Below are positions 1-11,633 of a stretch of 64,000 nucleotides of DNA, one piece after another. Origin of the DNA: Diogma glabrata (Eukaryota; Arthropoda; Insecta; Diptera; Cylindrotomidae); NCBI GenBank assembly GCA_963693315.1, contig OY856188.1, forward strand, positions 99,360,915-99,424,914, read 5' to 3'. The notes beneath the pieces are model-generated. The model saw only the letters and a program-made list of their open reading frames with translations, was not told the DNA's origin and ran no database searches. Made by a program: the position numbers and the translations under genes. Every line of letters starts with the position of its first letter. Position 1 is the stretch's first letter.

Positions 1-341
1 GATTTCGTTTTAACGGAAAAGAAAAAAAAATGACTGATATATTTGTTTGTATGATATTTGATCAGCACTTTTATTTTATTCTAAACTTTAATTTAACACT
101 TATTACGAAATCGATTTTATGAAAGATTTTATTCTATTAATTAACTAAAGAAATATAAAAAGTGGTACCTAGATTTTTTTTCTTGATTTCCTCCTGCTAG
201 TTTGGATGTTTGATGGTTAGGTGTGTAAAGTTGGATGTTATAGATGTTATGTTGGTTTTTTTTTTGATGTTTTTACCCTTGGTTGGATTAGTGGATGTTG
301 TGTTGTTCATTTTAGGTGTTATCTTAATGTATTCAGCTGTG

Positions 342-430
342 TAGCCTGGTTTAGATGGTATTTATTTAGCCTGGTTTAGGTGGTTTTTATTTAGCCTGGT
401 TTAGGTGGTTTTTATTTAGCCTGGTTTAGG
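342..430. repeat. 25-bp tandem repeat, about 3.6 copies
   Basis: Copies start at 342, 367, 392 and 417 and share the core tagcctggtttaggtggttt. The first copy differs by a few bases and the last is cut short. There is no unique spacer between copies, so this is a simple minisatellite. No function is visible. Confidence 0.9.
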
Positions 431-2088
431 TCGCCATATATTAATATATCTGGTGGTATTCGTTATATTATTTTAGGTATGTTGAGGTTCGTTAAACATC
501 TTTATTTACTTTAACACATTATTTATTTATGTTAATTTGGTTATTACATATACTTAATGTAATTACATTAAAACTATATAACACACAGAAAACCGGCCAC
601 TATTTTGAGTGTAACCTTTTATTCTCACAACATCACGTACACTGAATATATATTAGTTTTATTTCTTTCAATTTCTTTCGTAAGAAACTGCAGCGTCAGG
701 CGCTTGGAATATGATATATTTTTATGAATATACTTTAATGCTGATAATGTTATTAAAGTATAGTGTAACCCTTATGGTCAATCACTACAAAACGCTGAGG
801 AGCATATTGGAAATATTGGGGAAATGAAATAAGTGACAAAGAAAGACGAAACTAGAATTATTAATATTAATTCCCTTCAACAACAAAATAGTGGAATCAT
901 TAATCAGAAGATAAAGAAAAATTGATGGATATTTGTGCTTAAAATTTATCGAAAAATTTATGTATATTTTTTTTAAAGTTTGTTTTGATTTAGGATATAT
1001 TGGGTTCGCTGATCCACTTCAAGCGCTTGGAAAGGTCAGGTAATTTTTTTTATTGCTATTTATTTCTTTATTAAATAAATTAATTAAATAAATTAAAGTA
1101 ATTTTAAATATTGAATTTCTTAAATTTAACTAGTAAAAGCCAATTTTTCCGTAGATTATTAAATTGAAAGAATCAAATTTATTTCTCTTATAATTTAATA
1201 AATTGTTAAAATGAACGTTGGTGTCATATTGTATTTTTTTTTAATTACTACTGAATTTTCAGCATGATCCATTAAAATATTTAGGTTAATCTGTAGAGAA
1301 AACGACGCAGGTATAAGTAGGAATGGAAAATAGGCAAGATGGGTATTTATTTAATAGCACATATGTTTATGTAATAAGCTACTTATGCTCTTTGGTCAAC
1401 GAACGGCCCAGTCACTTGTAAAACACCTGATTACCACCTCTCATATGTCAGGAGGTATATCAGATGATAATCGGAAAGAATTACCTAATTCGAGTCAAAC
1501 AATCTAAAGGGCATTTTGATTAACATTCTTTTTATTATTTTAAATAAATTCATAAGTTTATTAAACTACACTATAAAAGGAACTCACTATTCTACTACAG
1601 CTAAAAAAAACAACTCTCCCTTAACTTCTAATTTTAGTTCCCTTATAATACTAATTTTTATCCCCCCTTATACAAAACAAAGTGATCTGATTCCTTTTTC
1701 ATTATTTGTTTCGTTAAAAAATATTGGTCAAATAGAATTGTTAACATAATCAAAAATTTATTTATCATAAAAAGGACCATAAGGAAATGAAATTTTATTA
1801 CGTAGTTTTGGTTCCACAAAATATCAACCTTATCATGTTAGCAATACAGGAATGTTAGCAATACATGTAATGAATTCTACGTGTTAAAATTCCAATTTTG
1901 TAAAATAATATCTTATTCAAACAATATTCTATACTTGGGAGGTCTAAAAATTCTTATATTTATGTCTATCTAAAAATAGAATGTTGATGACATACACAAA
2001 AATTTCCATTCTAGCTGATGAGAATTTTTGTTATGATCTTGAATTAAATTAATCATTTTTTTAGTGATCGGTTGAAGATCACAACACA
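431..2088. other. AT-rich stretch with no recognised gene
   Basis: I see no convincing gene here. A short open stretch at 1516-1749 has low-complexity translation and no family signature. A fragment at 994-1039 is bounded by a plausible acceptor and donor, but none of its frames joins the open frame at 2089. Confidence 0.5.
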
Positions 2089-2307
2089 TTGACGCTATCC
2101 GCAACTAAATGTGCTAGACCAAGAGTGGCTGTTACAATTCAAGGCGATATCCTAGAACTAGAGCAAAAAGTACTAAATGAAAAGAAGAAAGTACTTTCCA
2201 AAGTAGATAATTTCGTGAAAAGGCTGCTAAAAGTTGAAACGTCTAATATTACTTCACATGTGGGACAACAAATAGCAAATATTAAATTAAATCCGAGTCG
2301 AACTTAA
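2089..2307 (+). CDS. Unidentified 70-codon open frame, possibly an exon or a repeat fragment
   Basis: This frame encodes a lysine-rich, probably helical peptide ending in a stop at 2305. A middle segment reads VTIQGDILELEQKV and could form a coiled coil. There is no ATG; the frame opens after a TGA at 2065, directly behind an acceptor-like site at 2064. All three frames stop soon after that acceptor, so a simple exon beginning there does not work. I do not recognise the protein. It could be part of an exon whose acceptor lies further in, a relic of a mobile element, or chance. Confidence 0.2.
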   Translation: MTLSATKCARPRVAVTIQGDILELEQKVLNEKKKVLSKVDNFVKRLLKVETSNITSHVGQQIANIKLNPSRT

Positions 2308-3089
2308 ACTAAACATTCTCAAATGGACCTGTTGTTGCTTCATGATTAAATGCATCTAAATAAAAACTTTTTACTCTTGATAAACTTATTAACTCGTACG
2401 AATTCCATAACAATACTAATTAACATCTAATTATAATCTCAAAAAACAATTTTCAGACTATTGATTCTTAAAATACATCCTTACACCCTTACACCTTACT
2501 AAGTACTTATCATATTCTAAAAGCTTGATAAATCCTATCAATTCTATCAATTACAAAATTAACATCTCATTTGAATCTTCAAAAACTATTTACGATTTCG
2601 ATCTAAAAATCGATCTTTCGATTAATAAAGATAGTTTTAAATCAGACATCAATGAGAGCAGATATGATTGGGGGAACATCTGGCTAGTATTACAACATTC
2701 TATGACAAATAAGTTTCAAAATACTTATTAGAACCTAAATCTTCTATCTATAGAATAGATAGAATATATAAAGTAAAATTAGTAGGACCTAATAAGTTTT
2801 TTTTCTATTTTGCATCTAAAATAAAATCATTTCGATACCCAAATGCGTATCGAAATGGCCTTCATTACGATACGCAAAGTTTTGTCTTTCAAGGTTGGTC
2901 ACATTGGTCATACAAACGTTAGTGAACATTAAAACGAATAATTATGTAAATAAAATTAATAAGAATATCTAAACTAGTGTTAAATATTTTAATTAATTAA
3001 AATAATTAGTAATAATAACAAAATTTCAAATTGACTATTTTTTAATAAAATACACATTTTTTTAAATTTCAAGACAAAAAATGCAAAAT
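2308..3089. other. Non-coding AT-rich stretch
   Basis: No gene seen. A short, irregular inverted motif around a CGATACGCA-type core lies near 2835-2880. The rest is AT-rich sequence without recognised features. Confidence 0.5.
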
Positions 3090-3240
3090 AGAAAAAATAG
3101 TATAAAAGACTCGTTTCATAAGACGTTTTATCGCACTTATCCTTTAGAAAACTCCCCGCTGCGCGGGTCGTTTTCTAAACAGATTGCGTGCGATAAAATC
3201 GTCGATTATGAAACTAGTTTCTTAATATACTATTTTCGTT
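3090..3240. repeat. Imperfect 150-bp palindrome
   Basis: The sequence folds on itself almost end to end. The outer arms pair AAAATAGTATA-type sequence with its complement near 3230. The middle arms pair GTTTCATAAGACG-TTTTATCGCAC with GTGCGATAAAATCGTC...ATGAAAC. The inner arms TTTAGAAAAC and GTTTTCTAAA are exact complements around a small GC-rich loop (3153-3168). It looks like a short foldback or MITE remnant. A small open frame across it is a by-product of the hairpin. Confidence 0.7.
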
Positions 3241-3413
3241 TATTTAGAACCAAAACAGGAGTTTTATTTTAAATTCGCAACGTCTTTTTAACAACTCAAA
3301 CGGGAATTTTTCGCGGTAACCGCTTTTGGAGGAGTTATGTAGAAGTTATTTTTTTTATTGAAAACAAGTAATATTTAAATACTCTTAATTTTAAATAGAA
3401 GAATCTGTATGTT

Positions 3414-4337
3414 TTAAAGAGTAGTTAAATTTCGACTCGGAAAACCAACATCAAATGACGGTACCACATCTTTCGGTATCTTCAAGTTGCAGTTCAAGAC
3501 CGCAGCAGATGAAAATGTTTGGAACGCTGAAAATCGTGTTGCTGCATTGATAGTTGCACTTAAATGAGAAGCAGCTGAAGCATTGCAGGGGTGCCGGGAT
3601 GGCTGTCTACTGGTTGGTTGCAGAAAGAGGGATGTAAAGAAGAACATCAGAGCTGATGTATTGGCACACAGAGATGGAAGCGACATCAGATGCTGGGTAT
3701 GTGATGAAGAGGATCACCTGGTACGGTAGTGCAAGAAAAATGGGTAAGCACAGAGATCGTGGTCTTCTGTGAAGAATAGAGGGATTCAGAAAAAGGAGCA
3801 CGCAGAGTTCAAGAGCGGCAGTATAAGAAACTCCTGTGTTGGATATGTGAGAAATCTGGCCATATCTCATAGGACTGCTTGAACAGGAAGTCTGACACAA
3901 CTTCGTCTCCTATTCAACGGAATCCCGTTGAAGGTAAAACTGTAAAACCAGGACGAGAAGAGAATGTTATCTACATCCCAACGTTGAGAATAGGTTTAAA
4001 TAATGAAAGTTTGACTATCGAAGGACAAATTGAAGGTAGAAATGGTTTTATGAGACATAATACAGGTTCAACTGATTGCAAGGTTTGATTGGCGGCGTTT
4101 TGGGATGGATTTAAACTGCCAACAGTAACTAAGGAATGCCTGGAAGTAGCAGGCGAAAAAGATCGCTGAAATAAAGTTAAGAAACAAGTGCTATCAACAA
4201 ACGGTGCTAGTGGTAGACATTATGAATGAAGTCATTTTGGGGATGGACTTCATGAAGGCGAAGGGATTCATCTTCGACTTTGGATGTGAGATCCGAAAGG
4301 TTATTAATGTTAAAATTCCACTACTGTTGAATTAAGC
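3414..4337 (+). pseudogene. Broken gag/protease of an LTR retrotransposon (Ty3/gypsy-like)
   Basis: Forward-strand translations give, in order, a gag-like segment (FKLQFKTAADENVW, then a VAALIVALK block), two CCHC zinc knuckles with spacing CX2CX4HX4C (CWVCDEEDH... near 3693 and CWICEKSGH... near 3837), and a retropepsin-like region. That region has a decayed active site (NTGST where family members have DTGST, near 4060) and the downstream ILGMDFM motif near 4236. The knuckles are interrupted by in-frame stops and the pieces lie in different frames. No reverse transcriptase or clear LTR was found downstream, so this is an old partial copy. Confidence 0.75.
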
Positions 4338-5970
4338 CTAGCCCACATATATTGGCAGCCATAAAAAACTACGGAGTGCAGAGGCAAATCCAGAACTATA
4401 ATCCAAACCAGTGAGTGAAAGCGGTGTCAAACAACGCACACATGTGGGGAACAAAGACATGTGGGAAAGTTGAGAAGGAAACAAAGGCGGATATACATAA
4501 CAAAGTAAATAGTGTTAGCAACTTACGTAAAGATGTTTCAAAGGACTTCAAACTGTAACGAGTCACAGTTGAAAATATGCAAAACAGGAATGGTTCAGGG
4601 ATACGGAGGGATGAAAAACTCAATGAATATGATAAGAACTTCAAAGGTAATGAGAATCTAGAGTCTTTAAAGTGGACAGAGTGATGGCCACAGACATAAA
4701 AAGAAACACTCAGTTATGCTAAATAACATGCGAAATAAAAAAAAACAATTTGGATTCAGAAATTTGGAAACTACGTTTAGCGAAATGTTTAGGTCAACTG
4801 CAAGGTAGGTTGAAAAACGTGACTATATGAATGGGGCATGATGAATCCTGAATACTGCTGATGACACTGTTGATAACAACGAGATCAGTAACAGTGCGAC
4901 GGTGTTGTAGGGAATCAAGATTTGATGTTAAAAGCCTAGATATAAGATTTTTGGGACGCTGTATATCTACACTGACCCAGATTTGCGTTATTATATAGTA
5001 GGAGCTGAACTTTGAACTGTGATATGGTACTTTGACGGTTCGGTTGAGGGCTACTTGTCACTTTTTATATCGATAAGGAGAATCTACAAATTGAATTTTA
5101 AAGCACGTGTGATCGTTTTTATATGCACACTGCATGTAAACATTCAGGCTAATCTTTGAAATTTTCTTCCAATTTAAGGTGGTCTGCACTAGGAAGTATA
5201 GTTCCATAGAAGATCACATGTTACATCAGAATAGGTCTGATCGGGGAAACGTAAAGTCTTTGGTGTGATACGTCACCGTTGTTTTGTGAAGTAGGCCCTT
5301 TTATCTTCAGCTACTTACTTTTTATTTTCAAAATGGTGGTTATCAAATTTAAACGTTCTTACGAGTTTCCTCGCGTTGTGTTGATTTGTTTTGCTTAATA
5401 TTATTTTTCGCAGCGAAATCTTTGGGGTTCCAAAGAGAGCGTTTCCTCGCATTTGTTGTTATTGTCTATAGGCAACATTGATTTCTGTTCATAGCACAGG
5501 TGTATATTTAATAGCTTCCCAAAGTCTGTAAAGATCGTTTTCATCCGAACGTCAGCTGAGTGACTTTAGTTAAGTGAATTTAGGTTTTCAAATAGTTATT
5601 TGACCAAGCAATCAGTCGGGTTCTGTCTGTTATAGAATTTCAGTGGTAATTTTGAGTCAGAGACGAAAAGTCTGACCTTCCGTTCTATTTCTAGTGATAC
5701 GCTTTTTAATGATACTAGCACTTAATGTGAAATCCAATGCGATTGGTCGCACATAATAAAGCTAAAAAACACAAAATTTACTAATCTTTTTCTGTGATTT
5801 CCAGCTGCGCCAGATGACATATACATTGACCTCACTTTTGCTTTTATAGCTACTAGAGCTAGTTGCTTTAAAGACAGCAGTCCGAGAACATGTACATATG
5901 TAGGTAGCAACCAAACCAACTCTGGTTCCGTGTTTAGTAGCCATACGTTGTTGCTGTAGTTGGGAAATAA
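4338..5970. other. Unassigned sequence downstream of the gag remnant
   Basis: No gene is recognised. Part of it may be decayed retrotransposon tissue continuing from the gag/protease region. The less AT-rich 5270-5700 segment could be an LTR or leader, but I found no second copy to prove it. Reverse-strand open frames at 5722-5944 overlap each other and have no recognisable domain. Confidence 0.4.
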
Positions 5971-7460
5971 TAGTCTAAGAGCCAGTGACCGGCAGACTTA
6001 CGGTATTTTAGCAAACTCCATATTGATGCTAGGTATAGTTTTTCACCTGCCGTATTTCAAATGGGTATTCACTATCCCCGCCGATGGTTCCTTTGGGCGT
6101 GTCCGCAAGTCAAAATACGTAAAAATTGACTTCAAAAACGTGATTTCAGTAAGTCTGCCGTTTTAATATCTTAAAGTATACAATCTTTTTTTAGTAAAAA
6201 ATCCAATGGCAGACACCTACTCCGGTTCCGAGTATTTTTTTTTAAATTTCAAAGTTTTAAAATTTCATGAAAATTTACTTTATAGTCTAGTAACTTTATA
6301 CATCACAGTATGCGTCAAATCCGGTAGTTATGATTTTTTGCAAACTTGTTTATGATGTTGGCCTAATGAATAATCCAAGTTTGTGACCTCGAGCGCCGAA
6401 CGCAACTTCGTCAAAAATCGAAAAAATCGTTGTTTTTCAAATTTTAGCGATTATAACCCTAAAGGACTAGTTTTTTCTTTATACTTTTTTAAGACGGTTT
6501 TAAAGTAGACTAAATTTGCTACAATATGATACTAGAACTGTCTCTGAAGACCCAATAGTTTCTGAGATTAAGCAGTTCAATGTTTATCATTTTTTTCAAA
6601 ATTCGCAATTTTTTGCAATTCTGTCGTTCTGAATGAATTTTCGAGTGACTAAAATAATGTCTAAAATATTGCGAAGTTAAAAAAATGATAAACTTTGAAA
6701 GGCTCAATCTCGGAAACTATTGGGTCTACAGAGACAATTCTAATATTATATTGTAGCAAATTTAGTCTACTTTTTTTTCAAAAACTAGTCTTTTAAAGCC
6801 ATAATCGCCAAAATTTGAAAAAATAACGATTTTTCGATTTTTGAGGCTTAATCTCGGAAACTATTGGGTCTACAGAGACAGTTCTAGTATCATATTGTAG
6901 CAAGTTTAGTCTACTTTAAAACCGTCCTAAAAAAGTATAAAGAAAAAACTAGTCCTTTAGGGTTATATTCGCCAAAATTTGAAAAAATAACGATTTTTTC
7001 GCGGTTTTTTTGATTTTTGACGAAGTTGCGTTCGGCGCTCGAGGTCACAAACTTGGATTATTCATTAGGCCAACATCATAAACAAGTTTGCAAAAAATCA
7101 TAACTACCGGATTTGACGCATACTGTGATGTATAAAGTTACTGGACTATAAAGTAAATTTTCATGAAATTTTAAAACTTTGAAATTTAAAAAATAATACT
7201 CGGAACCGGAGTAGGTGTCTGCCATTGGATTTTTTACTAAAAAAAGATTGTATACTTTAAGATATTAAAACGGCAGACTTGCTGAAATCACGTTTTTGAA
7301 GTCAATTTTTACGTTTTTTGACTTGCGGACACGCCCAAAGGAACCATCGGCGGGGATAGTGAATACCCATTTGAACTACGGCAGGTGAAAAACTATACCT
7401 AGCATCAATATGGAGTTTGCTAAAATACCGTAAGTCTGCCGGTCACTGGCTCTCAGTCTA
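5971..7460. mobile_element. 1.49-kb foldback element with arms of about 600 bp
   Basis: The left arm (about 5971-6572) is repeated as its reverse complement on the right (about 6848-7460) with only scattered differences. The termini read TAGTCTAAGAGCCAGTGACC on the left and the matching inverse on the right. The triplet TAA lies immediately outside both ends (5968-5970 and 7461-7463), as for a target duplication of the PIF/Harbinger type. The central part holds further partial copies of the arm's inner end, near 6680-6775. No transposase is present; short open frames inside the arms are not coding. A transcript could form a very long hairpin. Confidence 0.88.
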
Positions 7461-7985
7461 TAAGATAATATTCAAATTTCAAAAATGTTTATTTACAAGA
7501 TCCCTTATTTTGCCAGACCCATGTTTGTTTTGTGCACCCAAAGTTTCACAGAAAAACGTCTGACTCGGCTCGCGTACGAAATCTTATTCATGGTTACAAC
7601 ACCAATTTACCGATTGATGTTGATTTTTTTCCCAAAACAATAAAAGTATGTAATTACAAACAAAAACTGTAGGCACAATATACCATCATATTTTATGGTC
7701 GTTTAAACCAGGCAGTGTAGTGTATATTCAGTTAAAGGACTCTTAAGTTTGAGATTTGACAGTGTCTCTCCGGCTAAATACTTAAGATATCTAGGCAGAA
7801 CCGTGATCATCACAGCTTGCAACGCTTCACAACGCCAAATATAAAATAAAACAAAAGTGCTAGATGGCCTTTGAAACCAATGAATCTATATTAACACTTC
7901 TACGGTAAATAGTCGAAAAATAACTATGCGCACAATTCCAATAACTTATTGATTAAACAACATATTAAAATTTCAAACAAACAAA
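7461..7985. other. 5' flank of the DRC5-like gene
   Basis: This stretch has no gene and presumably holds the promoter and 5' untranslated region of the gene starting at 7986. No clear TATA box or other element can be singled out. It is the only unique-looking interval between the foldback element and the start codon. Confidence 0.4.
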
Positions 7986-9506
7986 ATGAGATTCCCTAAC
8001 ACAATTTCAATAAATACTTTTAAATCCTACATACATTTAAAAAACTGCATTAGTACCGATCACAAAAAATTAAATGCTTTCAATTTAGAATGGGATTGTA
8101 ACAGTCCAGATTCATTAAAAATTTTATGCATTCAAACAATTGCTGAGAACTGGCTGGGTAAGAGAATGAGATAATAAATAATTTTTCTTGTAATTTTCTA
8201 CAACAGAATTTCTATTATAGCAAATCCAATATATTCTGAAATTGAATTCCCAGAAGATCGTAATTACTTATTAGATATATTAAATGTTAATTATCCAATG
8301 TCAGAAATATGTAATTACATAAAAGCTGATGTATTCTGGAAACGAAGTTTTAAGGATAAATGGAAAATCTGTCCCGAAAAATTGGCAAATAAAAATCAGA
8401 AATGGATTCAAAAATTTCTAGAAAGGTATTTAAGCGAAACAATTGAAACATTAAAAGCATCTGATTATGATCCAGAAATGATGGTGACATTTATTGAGCT
8501 TTGTGCTCCGTATGTTGAAGAGTTAAAAATAAATCGATTACAAGCTTCATTGACTGATAGTAGTGATCATATTCCGTTTAATATTATTCTACCAAATTTA
8601 AGTGAATTAAAATACATTGATCTGACATTCGATTGTAAGAATATTGGAACAAATTTTTATCTTGGTTGTTCAAACTTAACACAAAATGATGTTAAGTATT
8701 TAGCGAGCGGATTAGAAAAGTGTTATGAGTTGAGAAAATTTCGAATATGTGGGACTAAGCTAGAACCATATACATTAAAATTGTTGGCTAGATCTTTAGA
8801 GAAAGGATGTCCTTATTTAGAATCGATTCAACTTCCTCACTGTCGTACTGGTGATATTGGATTAATGTCGTTTGTCGATGTTCTCGGACGTGATGCATTT
8901 CCAAATTTGAAAGAAATAGTTTTGACAAATAACTTTATATGTAAGTATTTTTGTCTGTTAAATTATAAAATTTCATTTGTATTCGTTCTTTAGCGCAAGA
9001 AGGAGCTCTTGAATTGGCGGATGTAATGAAGTATCGCCAAATCGAAAAATTAAATCTCCGTTTGAATCCACTAACCTCAGATGGTACTGCTGCTATATTC
9101 AGTGTTATTCCAAATTTGCAATTACAAGAGTTAACGTTTTTTTCTCTACCTAACTATTTGTCATAACTAACGTTTATTCCATTCCATTTTAGATTGAATT
9201 TAGCTTGTTGCTCGATTGATGATACAATTGACCCGTTGTTGATAAAGCTATTTAGAACAAATAAAACATTAAACTCAATTGATCTTTCAACCAATAAACT
9301 GGGCAATGTATATACTATCTATCAACTGTTTCTTGCAATAATTACAACTTCAATTATAATTTCAGGAAATAGGCGAAAATTTATTAAAATTGTTTCAAGA
9401 AAAATTAAATTCTGTATCATTATGCAAATTTGATATTCGTAATACAGGAATTTCCGGTGATATTAGGATAGATTTGGAAGAAATTATTTTAAATAAAATT
9501 TATTAG
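7986..9506 (+). CDS. DRC5/TCTE1-like leucine-rich repeat protein (nexin-dynein regulatory complex)
   Basis: Five exons join in frame: 7986-8157, 8221-8940, 8994-9129, 9193-9307 and 9366-9506, all with GT-AG introns of 53 to 63 bp. The product is 427 aa; human TCTE1 is about 500. The N-terminal half has the family pattern: LCIQTIAENW, then FWKRSF (about residue 96), FLERYLSE (about 123) and DHIPF (173). Leucine-rich repeats follow (for example IEKLNLRLNPL and LNSIDLSTNKL). In this family the protein sits in the nexin-dynein link of motile axonemes, so in an insect a sperm-tail role is likely; that is inference. For exon 2 the acceptor at 8220 is used because the one at 8206 gives an immediate stop. 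The C-terminus is slightly shorter than human, and the TAG stop coincides with a transposon end. Exon structure is firm; the DRC5 name is probable. Confidence 0.8.
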
Positions 9507-9625
9507 GGGCTGTTCATAAATGAGGTCACGCTTTTGGGGGGAAGAGGTCACAATGTGACCTCTCTCCCTTTGTGACAAAATGTGACGAAGGAAGAGGGGG
9601 TTAAAACAAACATGACATCACAAAT
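9504..9625. mobile_element. Left terminus of a large ruined DNA transposon
   Basis: The sequence from TAGGGGCTGTTCATAAAT through ATGAGGTCACGC and the following TGTGAC-rich, G-rich stretch mirrors 17385-17515. There, the reverse complement starts TATGGGCCTG and reaches GTGATGTCACGC. Such termini are common in arthropod DNA transposons, but I do not assign the superfamily. The first three bases double as the stop codon of the upstream gene, and AATAAA near 9641 could serve as its poly(A) signal. Confidence 0.6.
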
Positions 9626-9734
9626 CAATTTTTCTATGAAATAAATAAAAAGATCTTGATAAAATTTACAAACATATTTCCATGTTTGTACAAACCACTG
9701 TATAAAATGCAAGCGTTTTCGTTACCACAACAAC

Positions 9735-10075
9735 ACATAAAAACCTTTTGAGACCTAAGTCCCACAACAACATGCGTTCTGTGGTGTTAATGGACGATAA
9801 TTTTTTATGTTTTTATTAGGGAATGGATAACTAAACACTGAATCCTATTATATATAATAAAATTTGACATAGGCCAATATTTCATAAGATGGAGGAAATA
9901 AAAGAGGTAAAAAGCAATTATCCTCAATAATTAAACCCCACATTCTACAGAGTTATATCTTTTCTTCGAGGAAGCAATTGCGTACCATCATCGCGGCATA
10001 TTCTGCAAGTAATGGTGCTACCGTTGACTGAATAGAGTTCATTCGCCAGCACCATTACTGTATGGGGAAGGGAAA
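9735..10075 (+). repeat. Dispersed repeat F, copy 1
   Basis: This stretch is repeated in the same orientation at about 48750-49130. Shared landmarks in order are CAACAACATGCGTTCT, GCATAGGCCAATATTT-like sequence, and TTCAT(T/C)CGCCAGCACC at the far end. Overall similarity is moderate with gaps. It has no coding content and its class is unknown. Confidence 0.75.
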
Positions 10076-10149
10076 GGTGGGGGAAAGCGGTGGCTATTTT
10101 TGATCGAAAGTTTGCAAGGTCGCATAATCGATGTAAATAATTAATATAA

Positions 10150-10320
10150 AAATGAATAATTATATAGGTAAAATTGAAAGTTTGATTCTTCATAACTTTT
10201 GACCCCCTCATATTCGCAAATTTTTTTATTTCTATTTATTTCTATTTATATAAAAAACGCTATTTTGAAAACGGGGATAAAATAGGATTGTACCCAATTT
10301 TAAAGGGTGTTGTTAATGAC
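10150..10320 (+). repeat. Dispersed repeat E, copy
   Basis: This is a variant of the family that also occurs at 22043-22862 and 34965-35460. It contains AAAATTGAAAGTTTGAT, CATAACTTTTGACCCCCTCA and GGGGATAAAATAGGATTGTA. The middle is simplified here to T-rich repeats. Elsewhere the family forms foldbacks. Confidence 0.75.
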
Positions 10321-10676
10321 TTCGTTTGTTTAAAGCTTATAAATGTTTATAGGAGTGAAATGCTATTTCTGTTATAATTATTTTAGAGGGTTTGTATCAA
10401 CGGAATATGATTTAAATAATTATTGATAAATATCTATCTTTCTTGTTTTAAAAATATATATAGTATCTGCTAGAGAAAATGGTGTTTTTCAATTAGCAAA
10501 CAAAGGCTGTTCAAACTAGGTTGAAAACCGCGAATTTTATTTCCAATAATATTTTAAAGAAAAAAATAAATCAAGTTAGTATGAAAATACGTACCGATAA
10601 TCCAAAACATCCACATCGTACCGATAATCCAAAACAAAGCTAAACAAATCTCTTTGATATATCAATAGAAATTGCG

Positions 10677-10976
10677 ATGGATAAACACGAGTTATTTCAA
10701 TCATTATTCAAAGCCCATATACTGGCATATCCCACGAAATTTAAGCAAGAATTTCAGCAAAATGTTGTTGGAACAAAATGGAACAAAATAAAAAACGAAG
10801 AATCTTTTTTGAAAAACGTTGACATTTGGAAAGTACAAAAAGAACAAGATTTAACAGCAAAACAAAAACTGAAGATGGAATTGCAAACTAAATTGAAAAA
10901 GAAGAAGGAAGAACAAGAAAGATCCCAAAAAGCGAGAAATCGAAAGAAAGCAAAAATGAACGAACAATCCGAATAG
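10677..10976 (+). CDS. Small lysine-rich protein, probably a transposon-encoded N-terminus
   Basis: This open frame of 99 aa has an ATG start. It opens MDKHELFQSLFKAHILAYP and then has a KWNKIKN motif, followed by a highly charged coiled-coil tail (KLKKKKEEQERSQK). The N-terminal half reminds me of short DNA-binding leader domains in insect transposon proteins, but I cannot name the family. It lies between the two transposon termini at 9.5 and 17.5 kb, which fits a relic of that element's gene. No introns or further exons could be joined. It may still be a host microprotein. Confidence 0.4.
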   Translation: MDKHELFQSLFKAHILAYPTKFKQEFQQNVVGTKWNKIKNEESFLKNVDIWKVQKEQDLTAKQKLKMELQTKLKKKKEEQERSQKARNRKKAKMNEQSE

Positions 10977-11282
10977 AAAAAAAAATGAAGTGCGAAAATT
11001 TCTTTGGCCACTGCAGCAGGTATTACTAAAAATATTAAATATAAAATTGAACTGATTTGGACTTTTATTTTATACGAATATAATTTTACATTGCACCGGA
11101 AAACTCACAAATTATATGAAAACTGAATCTACGACAAACTAATTAACACTTGCAATTCTCTTATCATGAATCACTTTGAAATTGTAAAGAAACTTATTAA
11201 TTGGCTAACAAATAAAATAATTTAGTTTTACAAAAACAAATCACAAAAATTATATTAATTAAAATTCAATAAAAAGCTTACA

Positions 11283-11633
11283 TTAATTTATTTCTTGAAT
11301 GTTGTCTTCTTCATGTTCTATTTTACGTCTTCGTTTATCTTCTGTGATAACTCCCTTTATTAACGATTCCCCAACCATTTGATCAAAAATAGTAGGTATT
11401 GCAGTTTTCTTAAAACGTATCCTTAACGGTGAACTTCGATCTAAACAATTTTCCTCAAAATGCTACGAACAAATTACATCATGTTTCTGCGGTCTCCAAG
11501 GTTTTAAATTTAGTGCTTTTAACCATGCATTTAAATATTTTGTATCGGTTGGAAATCTGTGACATGCTATTTTATTTCTATTATGCTTTTCGTATCGATT
11601 TGAGTTCAAACATTTACATATACAACATTTCAT
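11283..11633 (-). pseudogene. THAP zinc-finger domain with one internal stop
   Basis: A 117-codon reading frame starts at an ATG (11633, reverse strand) and ends at 11283. It carries the THAP C2CH layout: early cysteines (CCICKC), an FPTD motif, a tryptophan-containing helix (NAWLKALNLKPW), an ICS-HFEENC motif and TAIPTIFD at the end of the domain. A TAG at 11463-11465 replaces one residue between Cys-Ser and His-Phe. THAP domains head P-type and related transposases and several host factors. The setting inside a ruined transposon favours a transposase relic, followed by a charged tail. The remaining catalytic part was not found. Confidence 0.75.

Noticed and set aside
342..430. CRISPR-like array
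   Set aside because: The 25-bp units are head to tail without spacers, and the genome is eukaryotic.
2065..2307. Exon starting at the acceptor at 2064 and joined to 994-1039
   Set aside because: Every frame after the acceptor stops within a few codons, so the join cannot code.
5960..6166. Open frame of 68 codons
   Set aside because: It lies in the arm of the foldback element, and its inverse copy at 7270-7460 does not preserve coding.
8207..8220. Earlier acceptor (CAACAG, 8206) for exon 2 of the DRC5-like gene
   Set aside because: It puts a TAG in frame after four codons. The acceptor at 8220 keeps the family pattern.
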